A DNA stretch of 64,000 nucleotides from DATARH01 sp963712835. Lineage in GTDB: Bacteria; Pseudomonadota; Alphaproteobacteria; ATCC43930; CGMCC-115725. The stretch is from the NCBI GenBank assembly GCA_963712835.1, contig CAVQJJ010000002.1, positions 744,001-808,000 of the forward strand, given 5' to 3'. Positions 1 to 8,767 of this stretch are shown in pieces. Every line of letters begins with the position of its first letter. Position 1 is the stretch's first letter. The notes under the pieces are model-generated. The model saw nothing but the letters and a program-made list of their open reading frames with translations, was not told the origin of the DNA and searched no databases. The position numbers and the translations under genes were made by a program.

Positions 1-1
1 G

Positions 2-103
2 GACGAGAGCGCGTCGGCCTCCATTCTCGAAACCGCGGATGGTCTCAAACGCTCGGCGCAGCCGAAGCTTTCCAAATTCATCGAGCATTTACAGGCGGCT
101 TGA
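2..103 (+). CDS. C-terminal fragment of a protein that begins outside the window
   Basis: An open frame runs in from the left edge and stops at TGA 101-103, leaving 33 residues that end in KFIEHLQAA. The alternating small and charged residues suggest an amphipathic helix, as at the end of methyl-accepting chemotaxis proteins, but this is too little to name the protein. The next gene starts 5 bases after the stop, so the two may be co-transcribed. No domain can be assigned with confidence. Confidence 0.45.
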   Translation, partial: DESASASILETADGLKRSAQPKLSKFIEHLQAA

Positions 104-108
104 AACCG

Positions 109-498
109 ATGGCGCTCCCGACCGATGCCAATATCGACTTCATCCTCTGCGATGTGATTCGCCGCAATGCCGAGGGTAAGCTCGACATCGCCGGCTACTT
201 CCCGATCCACGAGGTCAAGCTCGACCCCAGCGTCCCGCTACCGGCGGCGTGCAACCTGACCTTTGCCTTTGTCGTCAAGGACGGCGACGGTCGTTTCCGC
301 GCGTCGTTCCGGCTGCTCGACCCGCTCGGTGCCAAGCTGCACCAGCAGCCGCTTGACGACTTCGCCAAGGAAGCGCGGGTGCCGCACGTGATCATGCTGC
401 TGCTCAACCGCATTCCGGTCGCCCGCGCCGGTAATTTCACCGTGGTGCTGGAGATTGACGGCCAGGAGTTCCGCCGCCCGGTGCGGATTTTTCAGTAG
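109..498 (+). CDS. DUF6941-like protein of unknown function
   Basis: The product is 129 residues with no signal peptide or membrane segment. It begins with a hydrophobic strand followed by CDVIRRNAEGKLDIAGYF, which resembles the N-terminus of the DUF6941 family of small beta-rich cytosolic proteins; the function of that family is unknown. ATG 109 is preferred over an in-frame TTG at 100 that overlaps the previous stop codon. The gene converges on rsmA and the two 3' ends overlap by about 60 bases. The family call is from memory of the motif. Confidence 0.65.
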   Translation: MALPTDANIDFILCDVIRRNAEGKLDIAGYFPIHEVKLDPSVPLPAACNLTFAFVVKDGDGRFRASFRLLDPLGAKLHQQPLDDFAKEARVPHVIMLLLNRIPVARAGNFTVVLEIDGQEFRRPVRIFQ

Positions 499-1348
499 TA
501 TGGCTTTTGAGTATCTGGGCCAGCGCGCAGAATTCGGCGACCGAGAGTTCCTCGGCGCGCGCCGTCGCCGCGACGCCGGCCTCGGCCAACAGCTTCTCGA
601 CCGGCGCACCCAGCGATTTGAGGCTCGACCGCAGCATCTTGCGGCGTTGCCCGAAGGCCGCGGCGGTCACCCGTTCGAGCGTCGCCTTGTCGGCTGGGGC
701 TAATGGTGCCGTTCGCGGCACCAGGCGCACGACGCTCGAAATCACCCTGGGCGCCGGGGTGAAGGCGCGCGGCGGGATGTCGAACAATATCTTCGCCTCG
801 CACAGCCACTGCACCAGCACCGACAGCCGGCCATAAGCCGGGCTGCGCGGCGCCGCGACGAGCCGCTCGGCGACCTCGCGCTGGAACATCAAGGTCAGGC
901 TCTCGTAGTCGCCGATGCGGTCGAGCCAGCGGAGCAGCAGCGCGGTGGCGATGTTGTAGGGCAGGTTGGCGACAATCCGGCGCGGCGCTCCGGTCAGCGC
1001 GACGGGATCGAGCGCCAACGCGTCGCCGTCGACGATCTCGACCCGGCCGGGGTAAGCCGCCGCCAGCTCGGCTAGCGCCGCGAGGCAGCGCGGGTCGCGC
1101 TCGATAGCAACGACGCGGCGCGCGCCTTCCATAAGCAACGCCCGCGTCAACCCGCCCGGCCCCGGCCCGATCTCGATCGTCGTACCGCTGTCGAGCGGCC
1201 ATTTGGGATCGATATTGGCGGCACGGGCGATCCGCCCGGTCAGGTTGAGGTCGAGGATGAAATTCTGGCCGAGGCTCTTGCGCGCGGCGATGCCGTGGCG
1301 CGCGATGACCTCGCGCAACGGCGGTAAATCGGGAGGCGAGACGCTCAG
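437..1348 (-). CDS. rsmA: 16S rRNA (adenine1518-N6/adenine1519-N6)-dimethyltransferase
   Basis: RsmA (KsgA) dimethylates two adjacent adenines in the 3'-terminal helix of 16S rRNA during 30S maturation, using S-adenosylmethionine. The N-terminal KSLGQNFILD box, the SAM-binding IEIGPGPGGLTRAL segment and the catalytic NLPYNIATALL motif are all present. No ATG or GTG lies near the expected N-terminus. A CTG at 1348 overlapping the pdxA stop, or a TTG at 1318, is the likely start, so translational coupling to pdxA is plausible. From CTG the product is 303 residues, slightly longer than the usual 270-280 because of a low-complexity C-terminal tail that overlaps the convergent gene. Confidence 0.93.
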   Translation of the reverse strand: MSVSPPDLPPLREVIARHGIAARKSLGQNFILDLNLTGRIARAANIDPKWPLDSGTTIEIGPGPGGLTRALLMEGARRVVAIERDPRCLAALAELAAAYPGRVEIVDGDALALDPVALTGAPRRIVANLPYNIATALLLRWLDRIGDYESLTLMFQREVAERLVAAPRSPAYGRLSVLVQWLCEAKILFDIPPRAFTPAPRVISSVVRLVPRTAPLAPADKATLERVTAAAFGQRRKMLRSSLKSLGAPVEKLLAEAGVAATARAEELSVAEFCALAQILKSHTTEKSAPGGGTPGRQSPAPR

Positions 1349-2346
1349 CGCCCGGCGCGCTTCGCCGCCATCTCGGCGGCGAGCCTCAGCGCCGCGATCA
1401 GGCTGTCCGGCCGCGCGACGCCCTTGCCGGCGATATCGAACGCCGTACCGTGATCGGGCGAGGTGCGGATGAACGGCAGGCCGAGCGTGACGTTGACCGC
1501 ACCGTCGAAATCGAGCGTCTTGATCGGGATCAGCGCCTGGTCGTGGTACATGCAAAGCGCCGCGTGGTAGCCGCGCCGCGCCGCCGCGTGAAACATCGTG
1601 TCGGCGGCGAGCGGCCCGCGCGCGTCGATCCCGCCCTGGCGCAGCGTCTCGATCGCCGGCGCGACAATGTCGATGTCCTCGCGGCCGAGCCCGCCGGCTT
1701 CCCCGGCATGCGGGTTGAGCCCGGCGACGGCGAGAACCGGCGCGATAATCCCGAAATCGCGCCGCAGCGCCGCATCGACGACCCGTCCGGCATGGACGAT
1801 CGCCTCGCTCGTGAGGGCTGTGATCGCCTCGCGCAGCGCCAGGTGGATCGTCACGGGCACGACGCGCAATTCGGGGCTTGCCAGCATCATCACGGCCGGT
1901 TCGCGCGATCCGGCCAATTCGGCGAGGTATTCGGTATGGCCCGGATGCCGGAACCCCGCGCGGTAGAGCGCGTCCTTGTTGATCGGATTGGTGACCAGCG
2001 CTGCGGCTCGGCCGGCGCGGACATCGGCGACCGCCAGGTCGATCGCGCGCAGCACCAGTTTCTGGTCGCCGGCATCGGGATGCCCGGCGCTGGCGGCGGG
2101 CGCGCCGCCGAGCGGTGCGATGGGCAGTGCGTCGGCGAACGCCGTTATCGCCGCGTCGCGGTCGTCGCCGATCGTCCGCACCGGCACCGTCCAGCCCAGG
2201 TTGCGCGCCAATCGGCTAATACGGCCGGGATCGTCGATCAGGTAGAACGGCGGCACGCCCTGGCCGCGCCGCAGCCACGCCTGCAGCGCGATCTCGCCGC
2301 CGATACCGGCGGGCTCGCCCATCGTCAAGGCGAGCGGAAGCGGCAT
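1345..2346 (-). CDS. pdxA: 4-hydroxythreonine-4-phosphate dehydrogenase
   Basis: PdxA oxidises 4-phosphohydroxy-L-threonine with NAD in the DXP-dependent pyridoxal phosphate pathway. The 333-residue product starts with the family N-terminus LALTMGEPAGIGGEI. It carries the metal-binding histidines in FRHPGHTEYLAEL and CMYHDQALIPIKTL and the C-terminal block IRTSPDHGTAFDIAGKG. The ATG lies 4 bases after the surA stop and the 3' end overlaps rsmA, so it belongs to the lptF-to-rsmA minus-strand operon. The order surA-pdxA-rsmA is common in proteobacteria. Confidence 0.96.
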   Translation of the reverse strand: MPLPLALTMGEPAGIGGEIALQAWLRRGQGVPPFYLIDDPGRISRLARNLGWTVPVRTIGDDRDAAITAFADALPIAPLGGAPAASAGHPDAGDQKLVLRAIDLAVADVRAGRAAALVTNPINKDALYRAGFRHPGHTEYLAELAGSREPAVMMLASPELRVVPVTIHLALREAITALTSEAIVHAGRVVDAALRRDFGIIAPVLAVAGLNPHAGEAGGLGREDIDIVAPAIETLRQGGIDARGPLAADTMFHAAARRGYHAALCMYHDQALIPIKTLDFDGAVNVTLGLPFIRTSPDHGTAFDIAGKGVARPDSLIAALRLAAEMAAKRAGR

Positions 2347-2350
2347 GCGG

Positions 2351-3685
2351 CTACACCCTCACATCGACATAGGCGGCGCGGCGCAGGTCGCGCAAATACT
2401 GCCGCGACACCGTGTCGAGCTTCTCGCGCAGCAGCGAATCGAAGACTTCGTCGCGCGTCGGCATGCTGCCGCCCTTTTTCGCCTGCTGGGTCTGCTTCGA
2501 GCACAGCATGATGACGCCGATGCCGTTGCGTTGAAGGATGGGCTCGGACGCCTGGTTGGGCGACAGCTTGTCGAGGATTTGGCGCATTTGCGGTGTGATG
2601 TTGTTGGCGTTGACATTGCCTTCGCTGGCCAGTTGCGGCGCCTTTTCCTTGCCGATCTTCAGCAGGTCGGCGCAGTTCTTGGCGGCTTGGCGCATGCCTA
2701 TCACCTCGGCGACTGCGGCGCGTTTCGCCGCCTCGTTGGCATTGGGCGGCAGCGGGGCGACGACCTGGACGACATCGTAGACCGTGTCGGCCTGCTGACT
2801 CCCGCTGCCGATATCGCCGTTGCGGCGATCGAGGACGAGCAGCAGGTAATAGCCGCCCCCGCTGTGGATCGGCGGCGACAGCTCGCCGGGTTTGAGGCCG
2901 GCGACGGCCGCCGCGAGGTCGGGCGGCAACTGGTCCGGCCGCAGCCAGCCGAGGTCGCCGCCGACCGCCGCCGTCGCCGATTGCGAGAATTGCTGGGCGA
3001 GCGCCGAGAAGCGCGCGCCCTGCTTCATCTGGTCGGTCAGCTTCCCGGCGAGGGCGCGAACCTCGGCGTCCTGCGACGGGTTGTCGACCGCGAGGAAGAT
3101 TTCGGCGATGCGGCTTTGCGGCTCGCCCGCGTGTTCCTTGATGCGTTTCATCGCGGCATCGACCTCGTCGTCGGAGATTTCGACGGTTTCCGCCGCCTTG
3201 CGACGCACCAGCTTCGCCCAGACGATCGACGCCTTGACCTGGTTGATCAGCGAATTGCGATCGATGCCGCGCTGTTTGAGGAATTCGTTGAGCTGCCCGG
3301 GCTGCATGTTGTTCTGCTTTTCGATCTTGCCCAGCGCGCTGTTGATCTCGTCGTCGGTGGCGACGACGTTCTGTTTCTTCGCCTCCTGCAGTTGCAGGCG
3401 CTCGTCGACCAGCGAGCGAAGCACCTCGGTGTCGAGCTTTTTGCGGGCGTCCGGCGTGTCGGGGACGTTGGACGACAGCAGCACCATGCGTTCACGCGAT
3501 TGGAGGTCGTAGACAGAGATGACCTCGTCATTGACGACGGCGGCAATGCTCATGTCCGGCGTTTCCTGCGCCGGCGCCGCGGGAGGCTGGACCGCGGTGC
3601 GATGCGCCGAGCGGGCCATCGGCACGGCCGAACACAGAATGGCGAGTGTTAGGAGCAGCGCACCCGGAAAACGCAGTGCCGGCAT
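2351..3685 (-). CDS. surA: Periplasmic peptidyl-prolyl isomerase/chaperone SurA
   Basis: SurA escorts unfolded outer-membrane beta-barrel proteins, including LptD, through the periplasm. The 444-residue product has a Sec signal peptide (hydrophobic core about residues 7-22), a SurA N-terminal region with VVNDEVISVYDLQSR, and PpiC-type rotamase sequence with GGDLGWLRPDQLPPDL and a GYYLLLVLDRR strand. ATG 3685 is preferred over an adjacent upstream TTG. It lies directly downstream of lptD, the classic client-chaperone pairing, and only 4 bases before pdxA. Confidence 0.94.
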   Translation of the reverse strand: MPALRFPGALLLTLAILCSAVPMARSAHRTAVQPPAAPAQETPDMSIAAVVNDEVISVYDLQSRERMVLLSSNVPDTPDARKKLDTEVLRSLVDERLQLQEAKKQNVVATDDEINSALGKIEKQNNMQPGQLNEFLKQRGIDRNSLINQVKASIVWAKLVRRKAAETVEISDDEVDAAMKRIKEHAGEPQSRIAEIFLAVDNPSQDAEVRALAGKLTDQMKQGARFSALAQQFSQSATAAVGGDLGWLRPDQLPPDLAAAVAGLKPGELSPPIHSGGGYYLLLVLDRRNGDIGSGSQQADTVYDVVQVVAPLPPNANEAAKRAAVAEVIGMRQAAKNCADLLKIGKEKAPQLASEGNVNANNITPQMRQILDKLSPNQASEPILQRNGIGVIMLCSKQTQQAKKGGSMPTRDEVFDSLLREKLDTVSRQYLRDLRRAAYVDVRV

Positions 3686-3781
3686 CAACTCATTCCATGC
3701 TGCCCGAAAACCGGCGCAGTTTACACGCGGCGCGCCGGCCTGTCGCCGCGTCGTTTTGCGCGAGGATCAAGGGGGGCGAGC

Positions 3782-6157
3782 CTAGCTCCCCGTTCCCGCG
3801 ACCGAGAGCACGGTGCCGCCGATCTCGCCGATATTCTTGAAGACGACGCTGAGCAGCACGCCATAGCCGGGCGTCACGTCGCCGTTGCGGATGCCCGACT
3901 GGGAGAACGTGGCGATGAAACCCATGCATTCGTCTTGGTACAAGGCCGAGATGCTTGCATTGAGGCTGGCGCTGCTGGCTTGCGGCGTGGCGACGCCGTT
4001 CACGATATTGTCCGAATTGGACAGGTTGAGCGTCTCCAGGCCGACCAGCGACCAGTACTGCGTCAGGTGAAGCGTCGCGTTGAGGCTCAATTGCTGCCGC
4101 TTGCCGTAAAGAATGGTCTGGCCGCTTCCCGGTACGGTGATGACGTCGCTCGGCGGCTCCGCGGGCATCAGCAGATAGGTGGCGCCGACGCGGAACGTAC
4201 CCGGTCCGGCGTAAACGCCGACTTCCTGCAGGCGGTTGTCGAGCGTGTCCTTGTCGAGGCGGAAGCGGTAGATGAGATCGAGATAGCTGCTTGGCGCCAG
4301 CGTGACGCGGCCGACGACATCCGAGAGGCGATCGTTGGCGCCGCTGCCGGGCGGCAGGAACGGGTTCGTCTCGGCACGGTAGCTCTGGCCGACCAGCATG
4401 CGATAGCTGCCGCCGTTGGCGGTATAGGCGCCGAGATTGAGGCCGTAATCGACCCGTTGGCCGGTATCGAGGATGTCATAACCTTGCAGCCGGTCGGCGC
4501 GGAACAAGTCCGAGTCGCGGAATTCGTAACCGAGGCTGTCCTCGTTCGGGATGATGAAGCGATTGCCGCTGTTCGGGCCGGCAAACGTGGCGACTTCCGG
4601 CTCCACCAGGAAGGTGTAGTCGCTGCCGCGGTGCACCAGCGGATAATCCCAGGTCAGCCCGAGTTGCGGAAAGGCGCGCGCGGCGAGGAAATCATAAGGG
4701 GCGTGGACGAGCGGCCCCTTGCCGTTCTGCGAGAAGTACACGCTCGGCAGGTCCGGGTTCGACAGATTGCTCAGTGAGTTGACCGAATAGGCGTCCCCGC
4801 GCACGCTGGCCTGGAATTTGTATTCGCCGCCGATCCCGTCATAAAACGTCCGATCCCACTCGCCGCCGAGCGACACTCGTCGTGTATTGGTGCCGGACTC
4901 GCGCACGATGTCGAGCAGGTTGGCGTTCAGCTTGAGATTGCCGCCGACCACATCGGGCTGGAACAGCCAATTGCGGTTGATGGCCGGCAGCACGATCGGC
5001 TGCGTCGAATCTCCGAGCCCCGGGGTCAAAGGCTCGAATAGATAGGCGTTGACGTCGAGCGAGCCGTGCGCCGGGAAACCTTCCAGATAGGCGCGCGTGA
5101 CCTCGGTTGCGAGCGGCGGCTGCGTAAAGCTGAAGCGCTGCAAATAGGTCTGGTCGGAGACGCGCTGCAGCTGGAACCCGGTGCGGTAGGTGTCGTCGAG
5201 ATCGAATTCGCCGGTGGCGTCGACGTGCCAGCGCAGCGCGTCCGGAACGGCGTTCGGGTCGTCGACGCCGCCGATCTGGGTTCCGACATTGCTGTAGTTG
5301 ATGCTCGACAGATCCTCGAGGTAGCCGTTCGAGAACCGCTGGCGGTAATCCGCCGCGAGCACCGTTCCGGCTTTGGTCGTGAACCGCGGGATGATCGTCA
5401 CATCCGCGCTCGGCCCCAGCGTCAGGAAATAAGGCGTGGCGACGTGGAAGCCGACCGTGCTCGAGCCCCCGAAGGTCGGGAATAAGAACCCGCTCGCCCG
5501 CTTCACCGACGGGTCGGGCATCGACATATACGGCGTGTAGAACACCGGGAACCCGTCCACCTCCATCGTCGCGTCGCGGAATTCGAGGCGTTTCAGGTCC
5601 TTGTCGTCCGTCACCTCGCGCGCCTTCATCTGCCAGGCGGGCGGTGCGGTCGGGTCGCTCTTGCAGAGGTCGCACGGCGAGTACACGGCGCGGCGCAACT
5701 CGGTGCGCACGCCGTTGGTGCGGCGTGCGGCGTTGGCGGCGAGACGCGATCGATCGGACAGCAGCATCCGCACATTGTCGGCGAACGCGTCGTTCATGCC
5801 GTTGCGCAGTTCCATGTAGTCGGAGAACAGCACCGTGCCGTCGGGAGTCATCAGGCTGACATGGCCCGACGCGGTGACGGTGTCGGTGTGCTGGTTGTAG
5901 GTCACGGTGTCGGCCAGCAGGATTTGCGTCCCCTGGGCGATCTCGACATGGCCCTTGGCGATCGTCAGCGCGAGCTGATCGTCGTACTGCACTTCGTCGG
6001 CCTGGAAGGTCATCGGCGCGTTTTTGTTGGCGGTGTTACCGGCGCCGAAATCCTCCGCCGGGGTTGCGGTGCTCCACAAACCGAACAGCAACGCCATGGC
6101 CGCGCGAAGCGCGCGCCTTGCCGTCTGCTTGCGTCCAATTGGGGGAAAACGGCTCAT
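3782..6157 (-). CDS. lptD: LPS-assembly protein LptD
   Basis: LptD is the outer-membrane beta-barrel that inserts lipopolysaccharide into the outer leaflet. The 791-residue product has a signal peptide with a basic N-terminus, a periplasmic OstA-like jellyroll (MTFQADEVQYDDQLALTIAKG, first half of about 200 residues) and a long barrel rich in alternating aromatic strands. Cysteine pairs in SPCDLCKS and DECMGF fit the disulfides needed for LptD maturation. ATG 6157 is used instead of the TTG just upstream. It sits between lptG and surA, so inner-membrane, outer-membrane and chaperone parts of the Lpt pathway are encoded together. Confidence 0.94.
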   Translation of the reverse strand: MSRFPPIGRKQTARRALRAAMALLFGLWSTATPAEDFGAGNTANKNAPMTFQADEVQYDDQLALTIAKGHVEIAQGTQILLADTVTYNQHTDTVTASGHVSLMTPDGTVLFSDYMELRNGMNDAFADNVRMLLSDRSRLAANAARRTNGVRTELRRAVYSPCDLCKSDPTAPPAWQMKAREVTDDKDLKRLEFRDATMEVDGFPVFYTPYMSMPDPSVKRASGFLFPTFGGSSTVGFHVATPYFLTLGPSADVTIIPRFTTKAGTVLAADYRQRFSNGYLEDLSSINYSNVGTQIGGVDDPNAVPDALRWHVDATGEFDLDDTYRTGFQLQRVSDQTYLQRFSFTQPPLATEVTRAYLEGFPAHGSLDVNAYLFEPLTPGLGDSTQPIVLPAINRNWLFQPDVVGGNLKLNANLLDIVRESGTNTRRVSLGGEWDRTFYDGIGGEYKFQASVRGDAYSVNSLSNLSNPDLPSVYFSQNGKGPLVHAPYDFLAARAFPQLGLTWDYPLVHRGSDYTFLVEPEVATFAGPNSGNRFIIPNEDSLGYEFRDSDLFRADRLQGYDILDTGQRVDYGLNLGAYTANGGSYRMLVGQSYRAETNPFLPPGSGANDRLSDVVGRVTLAPSSYLDLIYRFRLDKDTLDNRLQEVGVYAGPGTFRVGATYLLMPAEPPSDVITVPGSGQTILYGKRQQLSLNATLHLTQYWSLVGLETLNLSNSDNIVNGVATPQASSASLNASISALYQDECMGFIATFSQSGIRNGDVTPGYGVLLSVVFKNIGEIGGTVLSVAGTGS

Positions 6158-6249
6158 CAAGCGTGTCTACCGCGGTTCCAGCAATCCGTGTTTGATCGTT
6201 GTCGTGATTGGCAATTTCCCAGCAGCAATATCGCCTGTCAGCACCCGCG

Positions 6250-7347
6250 TCACCCGTCTTCGAGATGGAGCAGCATCGAGACGCCGAAAATCAGGCTGAT
6301 TCCGGTCGGCGTCCAGGCCGCGAGCAGCACCGGCAACTTGGCTGAAAGCCCCAGCGCGAACACGATGTTGGAGATGAAATAGAGCGTGAAGCCGGCGCCG
6401 ACCCCGCCCACGATCATCAGCGTCGCGCCGCCGCGCCGCTGCATGCGCAGGCTGAACGTCGCGGCAACCAAGACCATCGCGCAAAACAGGAAGGGCCGCG
6501 CCAGCAGGATGTTGAACTGCAGACGGTGACGCTGCGCCGAAAAACCCGACTGTTCGAGCAAAGAGATGAAGCTCGGCAGCGACCAGAACGACATGGTGTC
6601 GGGCGAGGCGAGGCTTTCCTCGATACGATGCGTGGTGAACTTCGTCGGAAGCCTGAGCTCGGGCACCGGCACGGACTGATCGCTCGTCTGCCAGCGCTTG
6701 CCGTTATCGATGATCCAGTATCCGTCGTCGAGTTGCGCCCTCTGCGCCTCGATCCGGGACAGATACTGGTGGTCCTTGTCGAAGAAGAACAGCGTCACCT
6801 GGCCGAGCAGCAGCTCGGGGGCGACAAGCTTGTCGCCGTGGATCACCACCGAGCCGCCGCTTGGTTCGCTCTGTCGCAGCCATAGCCCGGAGTTCGACAG
6901 GCTCAGATCCTCGGACGATTGCTTGAGATAGCGGGCGTCGAGCTGCTCATAGCTCGCCTCCATCTGCGACGCGACCGGGTTAAACACCGTCACCGCGATG
7001 ATGCCGATGAGCAGCGCGACAAGCACCGCCGGGGTCAGGAACTGCCAGACCGAGACGCCGGCGGCGCGGGCGACGATCAGTTCGTTGCTTCGCGTCAGCC
7101 GCCAAAACGCGAGCATCGTCCCGAACAGCACCGCGAACGGCATCACCTCCTGCGCGGTGTGCGGCAGCTTCAGCGCTGCCATTTCGAGCAGAACCCCGAG
7201 CGTCACGCCGGTTCTGACCGCGCCGCGCCGCAGCAGCTCGATGTAGTCGATCAGAAAGCTGATGCTCAGCATCGCGCCGTAAACGCTCGAAAACCAAATG
7301 AAGAACTGGCGCGCGATATAGCCGGAGAGAGTCTTCGCGAGCAGCAC
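6250..7347 (-). CDS. lptG: LPS export ABC transporter permease LptG
   Basis: LptG is an inner-membrane permease of the LptB2FG transporter that extracts lipopolysaccharide. The 365-residue YjgP/YjgQ-family protein has two N-terminal helices (RQFFIWFSSVYGAMLSISFL region), a central periplasmic beta-jellyroll, and helices near the C-terminus. The start is GTG 7347 with the Shine-Dalgarno AGGAG ending 10 bases upstream. lptF ends 30 bases before it. The partner ATPase LptB and the bridge proteins LptA and LptC are not in this window. Confidence 0.94.
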   Translation of the reverse strand: MLLAKTLSGYIARQFFIWFSSVYGAMLSISFLIDYIELLRRGAVRTGVTLGVLLEMAALKLPHTAQEVMPFAVLFGTMLAFWRLTRSNELIVARAAGVSVWQFLTPAVLVALLIGIIAVTVFNPVASQMEASYEQLDARYLKQSSEDLSLSNSGLWLRQSEPSGGSVVIHGDKLVAPELLLGQVTLFFFDKDHQYLSRIEAQRAQLDDGYWIIDNGKRWQTSDQSVPVPELRLPTKFTTHRIEESLASPDTMSFWSLPSFISLLEQSGFSAQRHRLQFNILLARPFLFCAMVLVAATFSLRMQRRGGATLMIVGGVGAGFTLYFISNIVFALGLSAKLPVLLAAWTPTGISLIFGVSMLLHLEDG

Positions 7348-7377
7348 CGGCCCCTGTCTCCTCTCCCTCGCGCGCGG

Positions 7378-8514
7378 TCAGCGAGTCGCCAGCGCCATCA
7401 GCGGCGGTCGCCGCAAGCGGAACCTTATGCCACGGTGCAACAGGATTCCAAGGCTGACCACGAACGGCAATAGATCGACCACATAGCTGATGGGGATCGC
7501 CGCGGTATAGCGTCCCTCCAGGTTCCGCACCGCGAGATCGACCGCCTGGAAGGCGAGGGCGGCGGCGATCGCCGTCAGCGCCCGCTTCAGCTGGCCGCGC
7601 CGGTTGAATTCTCCCGGCAGCAGGCAGGCCAGCGGGATCAACGCGAAGCTGAAGGCGGTGAGCGGCACGGTTATCCGCTCGTTGCCCTCGACCAGATAGG
7701 CATCGCGCGTTCCCGGATCGGTGTCCTCGGGCGGGAAGAAGAGCTCTCCGAGATAGCGCTCCTGCGCTTCGCGGGCGCGCGCCTCGGGAGCCTCGCGCAT
7801 CATGTCGAGGTCGAGCACGTAACGGTCGAAGGTCAGGACCGACAGCTTTCCGGTATCCCGGTCGTATTGCTGGCGGTCGCCATTGACCATGATGATGCGC
7901 GAGCCGCCGCCGGTATCGGCGAACGCGCCGCGCTCCGCGAGAAGCGTCACCGGGTGCTTCGGGTCGCGCTCGTCGTCGACCAGCAGCCCGATGACCTCGC
8001 CGCGGTCGTTGCGCGCGCCGATATAGATCGTCAGCTTGTCGGAGATGGTGGTGAACGAGCCTTCCTGCAGCAGGCTGGAGACGAAGCGGTTGCGGATCTC
8101 GAATTGCAGGTCCTTGAATTCGCGGTTCGAGGCGGGCAGCAGCCAGACCGACATGGTCATCAGGATCAGCCAGCCGATCGCCGCCAGCTCGAGTACCGGC
8201 TTGGCGAGGCTGAACGGGCTCAGCCCGGCCGCCCGCATCACCACCAGCTCGCTCTCGGTGATCAGCCGGTTGAAAACGAACAGGACGGCGATGAACGTCC
8301 CGATCGGGATCACGATGTCGAGAAAGCGCGGCAGGATCAGCATCGCCAGATAGAGGAAGACCTCGGCCGAAAGGCCGCGATTGACGATCAGATCGACGAG
8401 CTTCAGCGACTGGGCAAGCCACACCGCTGCGGTCAGCGCGCCTGTCACGAACAACATCACGCCGAGGCACTGCCGCAGAATGTAGCGGTTCAACCCCGTC
8501 AGGTATTGGCTCAA
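7378..8514 (-). CDS. lptF: LPS export ABC transporter permease LptF
   Basis: LptF pairs with LptG in the inner-membrane LptB2FG complex. The protein shows the YjgP/YjgQ architecture: N-terminal helices (LGVMLFVTGALTAAVWLAQS), the ITESELVVMRAAGLSP coupling segment, a periplasmic domain and C-terminal helices. No ATG fits the expected N-terminus. TTG 8514, CTG 8502 or TTG 8493 are possible starts, giving 371-378 residues, and none has a clear Shine-Dalgarno sequence. It is the first gene of the minus-strand operon. Its promoter should lie in the 250-base gap shared with divergent pepA. Confidence 0.9.
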   Translation of the reverse strand: MSQYLTGLNRYILRQCLGVMLFVTGALTAAVWLAQSLKLVDLIVNRGLSAEVFLYLAMLILPRFLDIVIPIGTFIAVLFVFNRLITESELVVMRAAGLSPFSLAKPVLELAAIGWLILMTMSVWLLPASNREFKDLQFEIRNRFVSSLLQEGSFTTISDKLTIYIGARNDRGEVIGLLVDDERDPKHPVTLLAERGAFADTGGGSRIIMVNGDRQQYDRDTGKLSVLTFDRYVLDLDMMREAPEARAREAQERYLGELFFPPEDTDPGTRDAYLVEGNERITVPLTAFSFALIPLACLLPGEFNRRGQLKRALTAIAAALAFQAVDLAVRNLEGRYTAAIPISYVVDLLPFVVSLGILLHRGIRFRLRRPPLMALATR

Positions 8515-8767
8515 ACCCGTTGGCAGCGGCGGCAAGCGAACAACGCCCCTTGGGAATCCCCCAGCAACTCGCCCCGACCATACGAGATTCCGTCGCCGCG
8601 CGGGAAGCCTTGTGACGATCGGCGACAAGATCGAACGGCAGCGGAGGACGAACCGAAGAGCGCCGGCGTTGTCTCTGGAAGCCGGGTTTGTGCGAGCGGC
8701 GCAATTGACTCGCGGTCGCGCTGTCGTTATCGCGCAAGCAAAGCCTTTCCCAGCATCGAGGCACGAG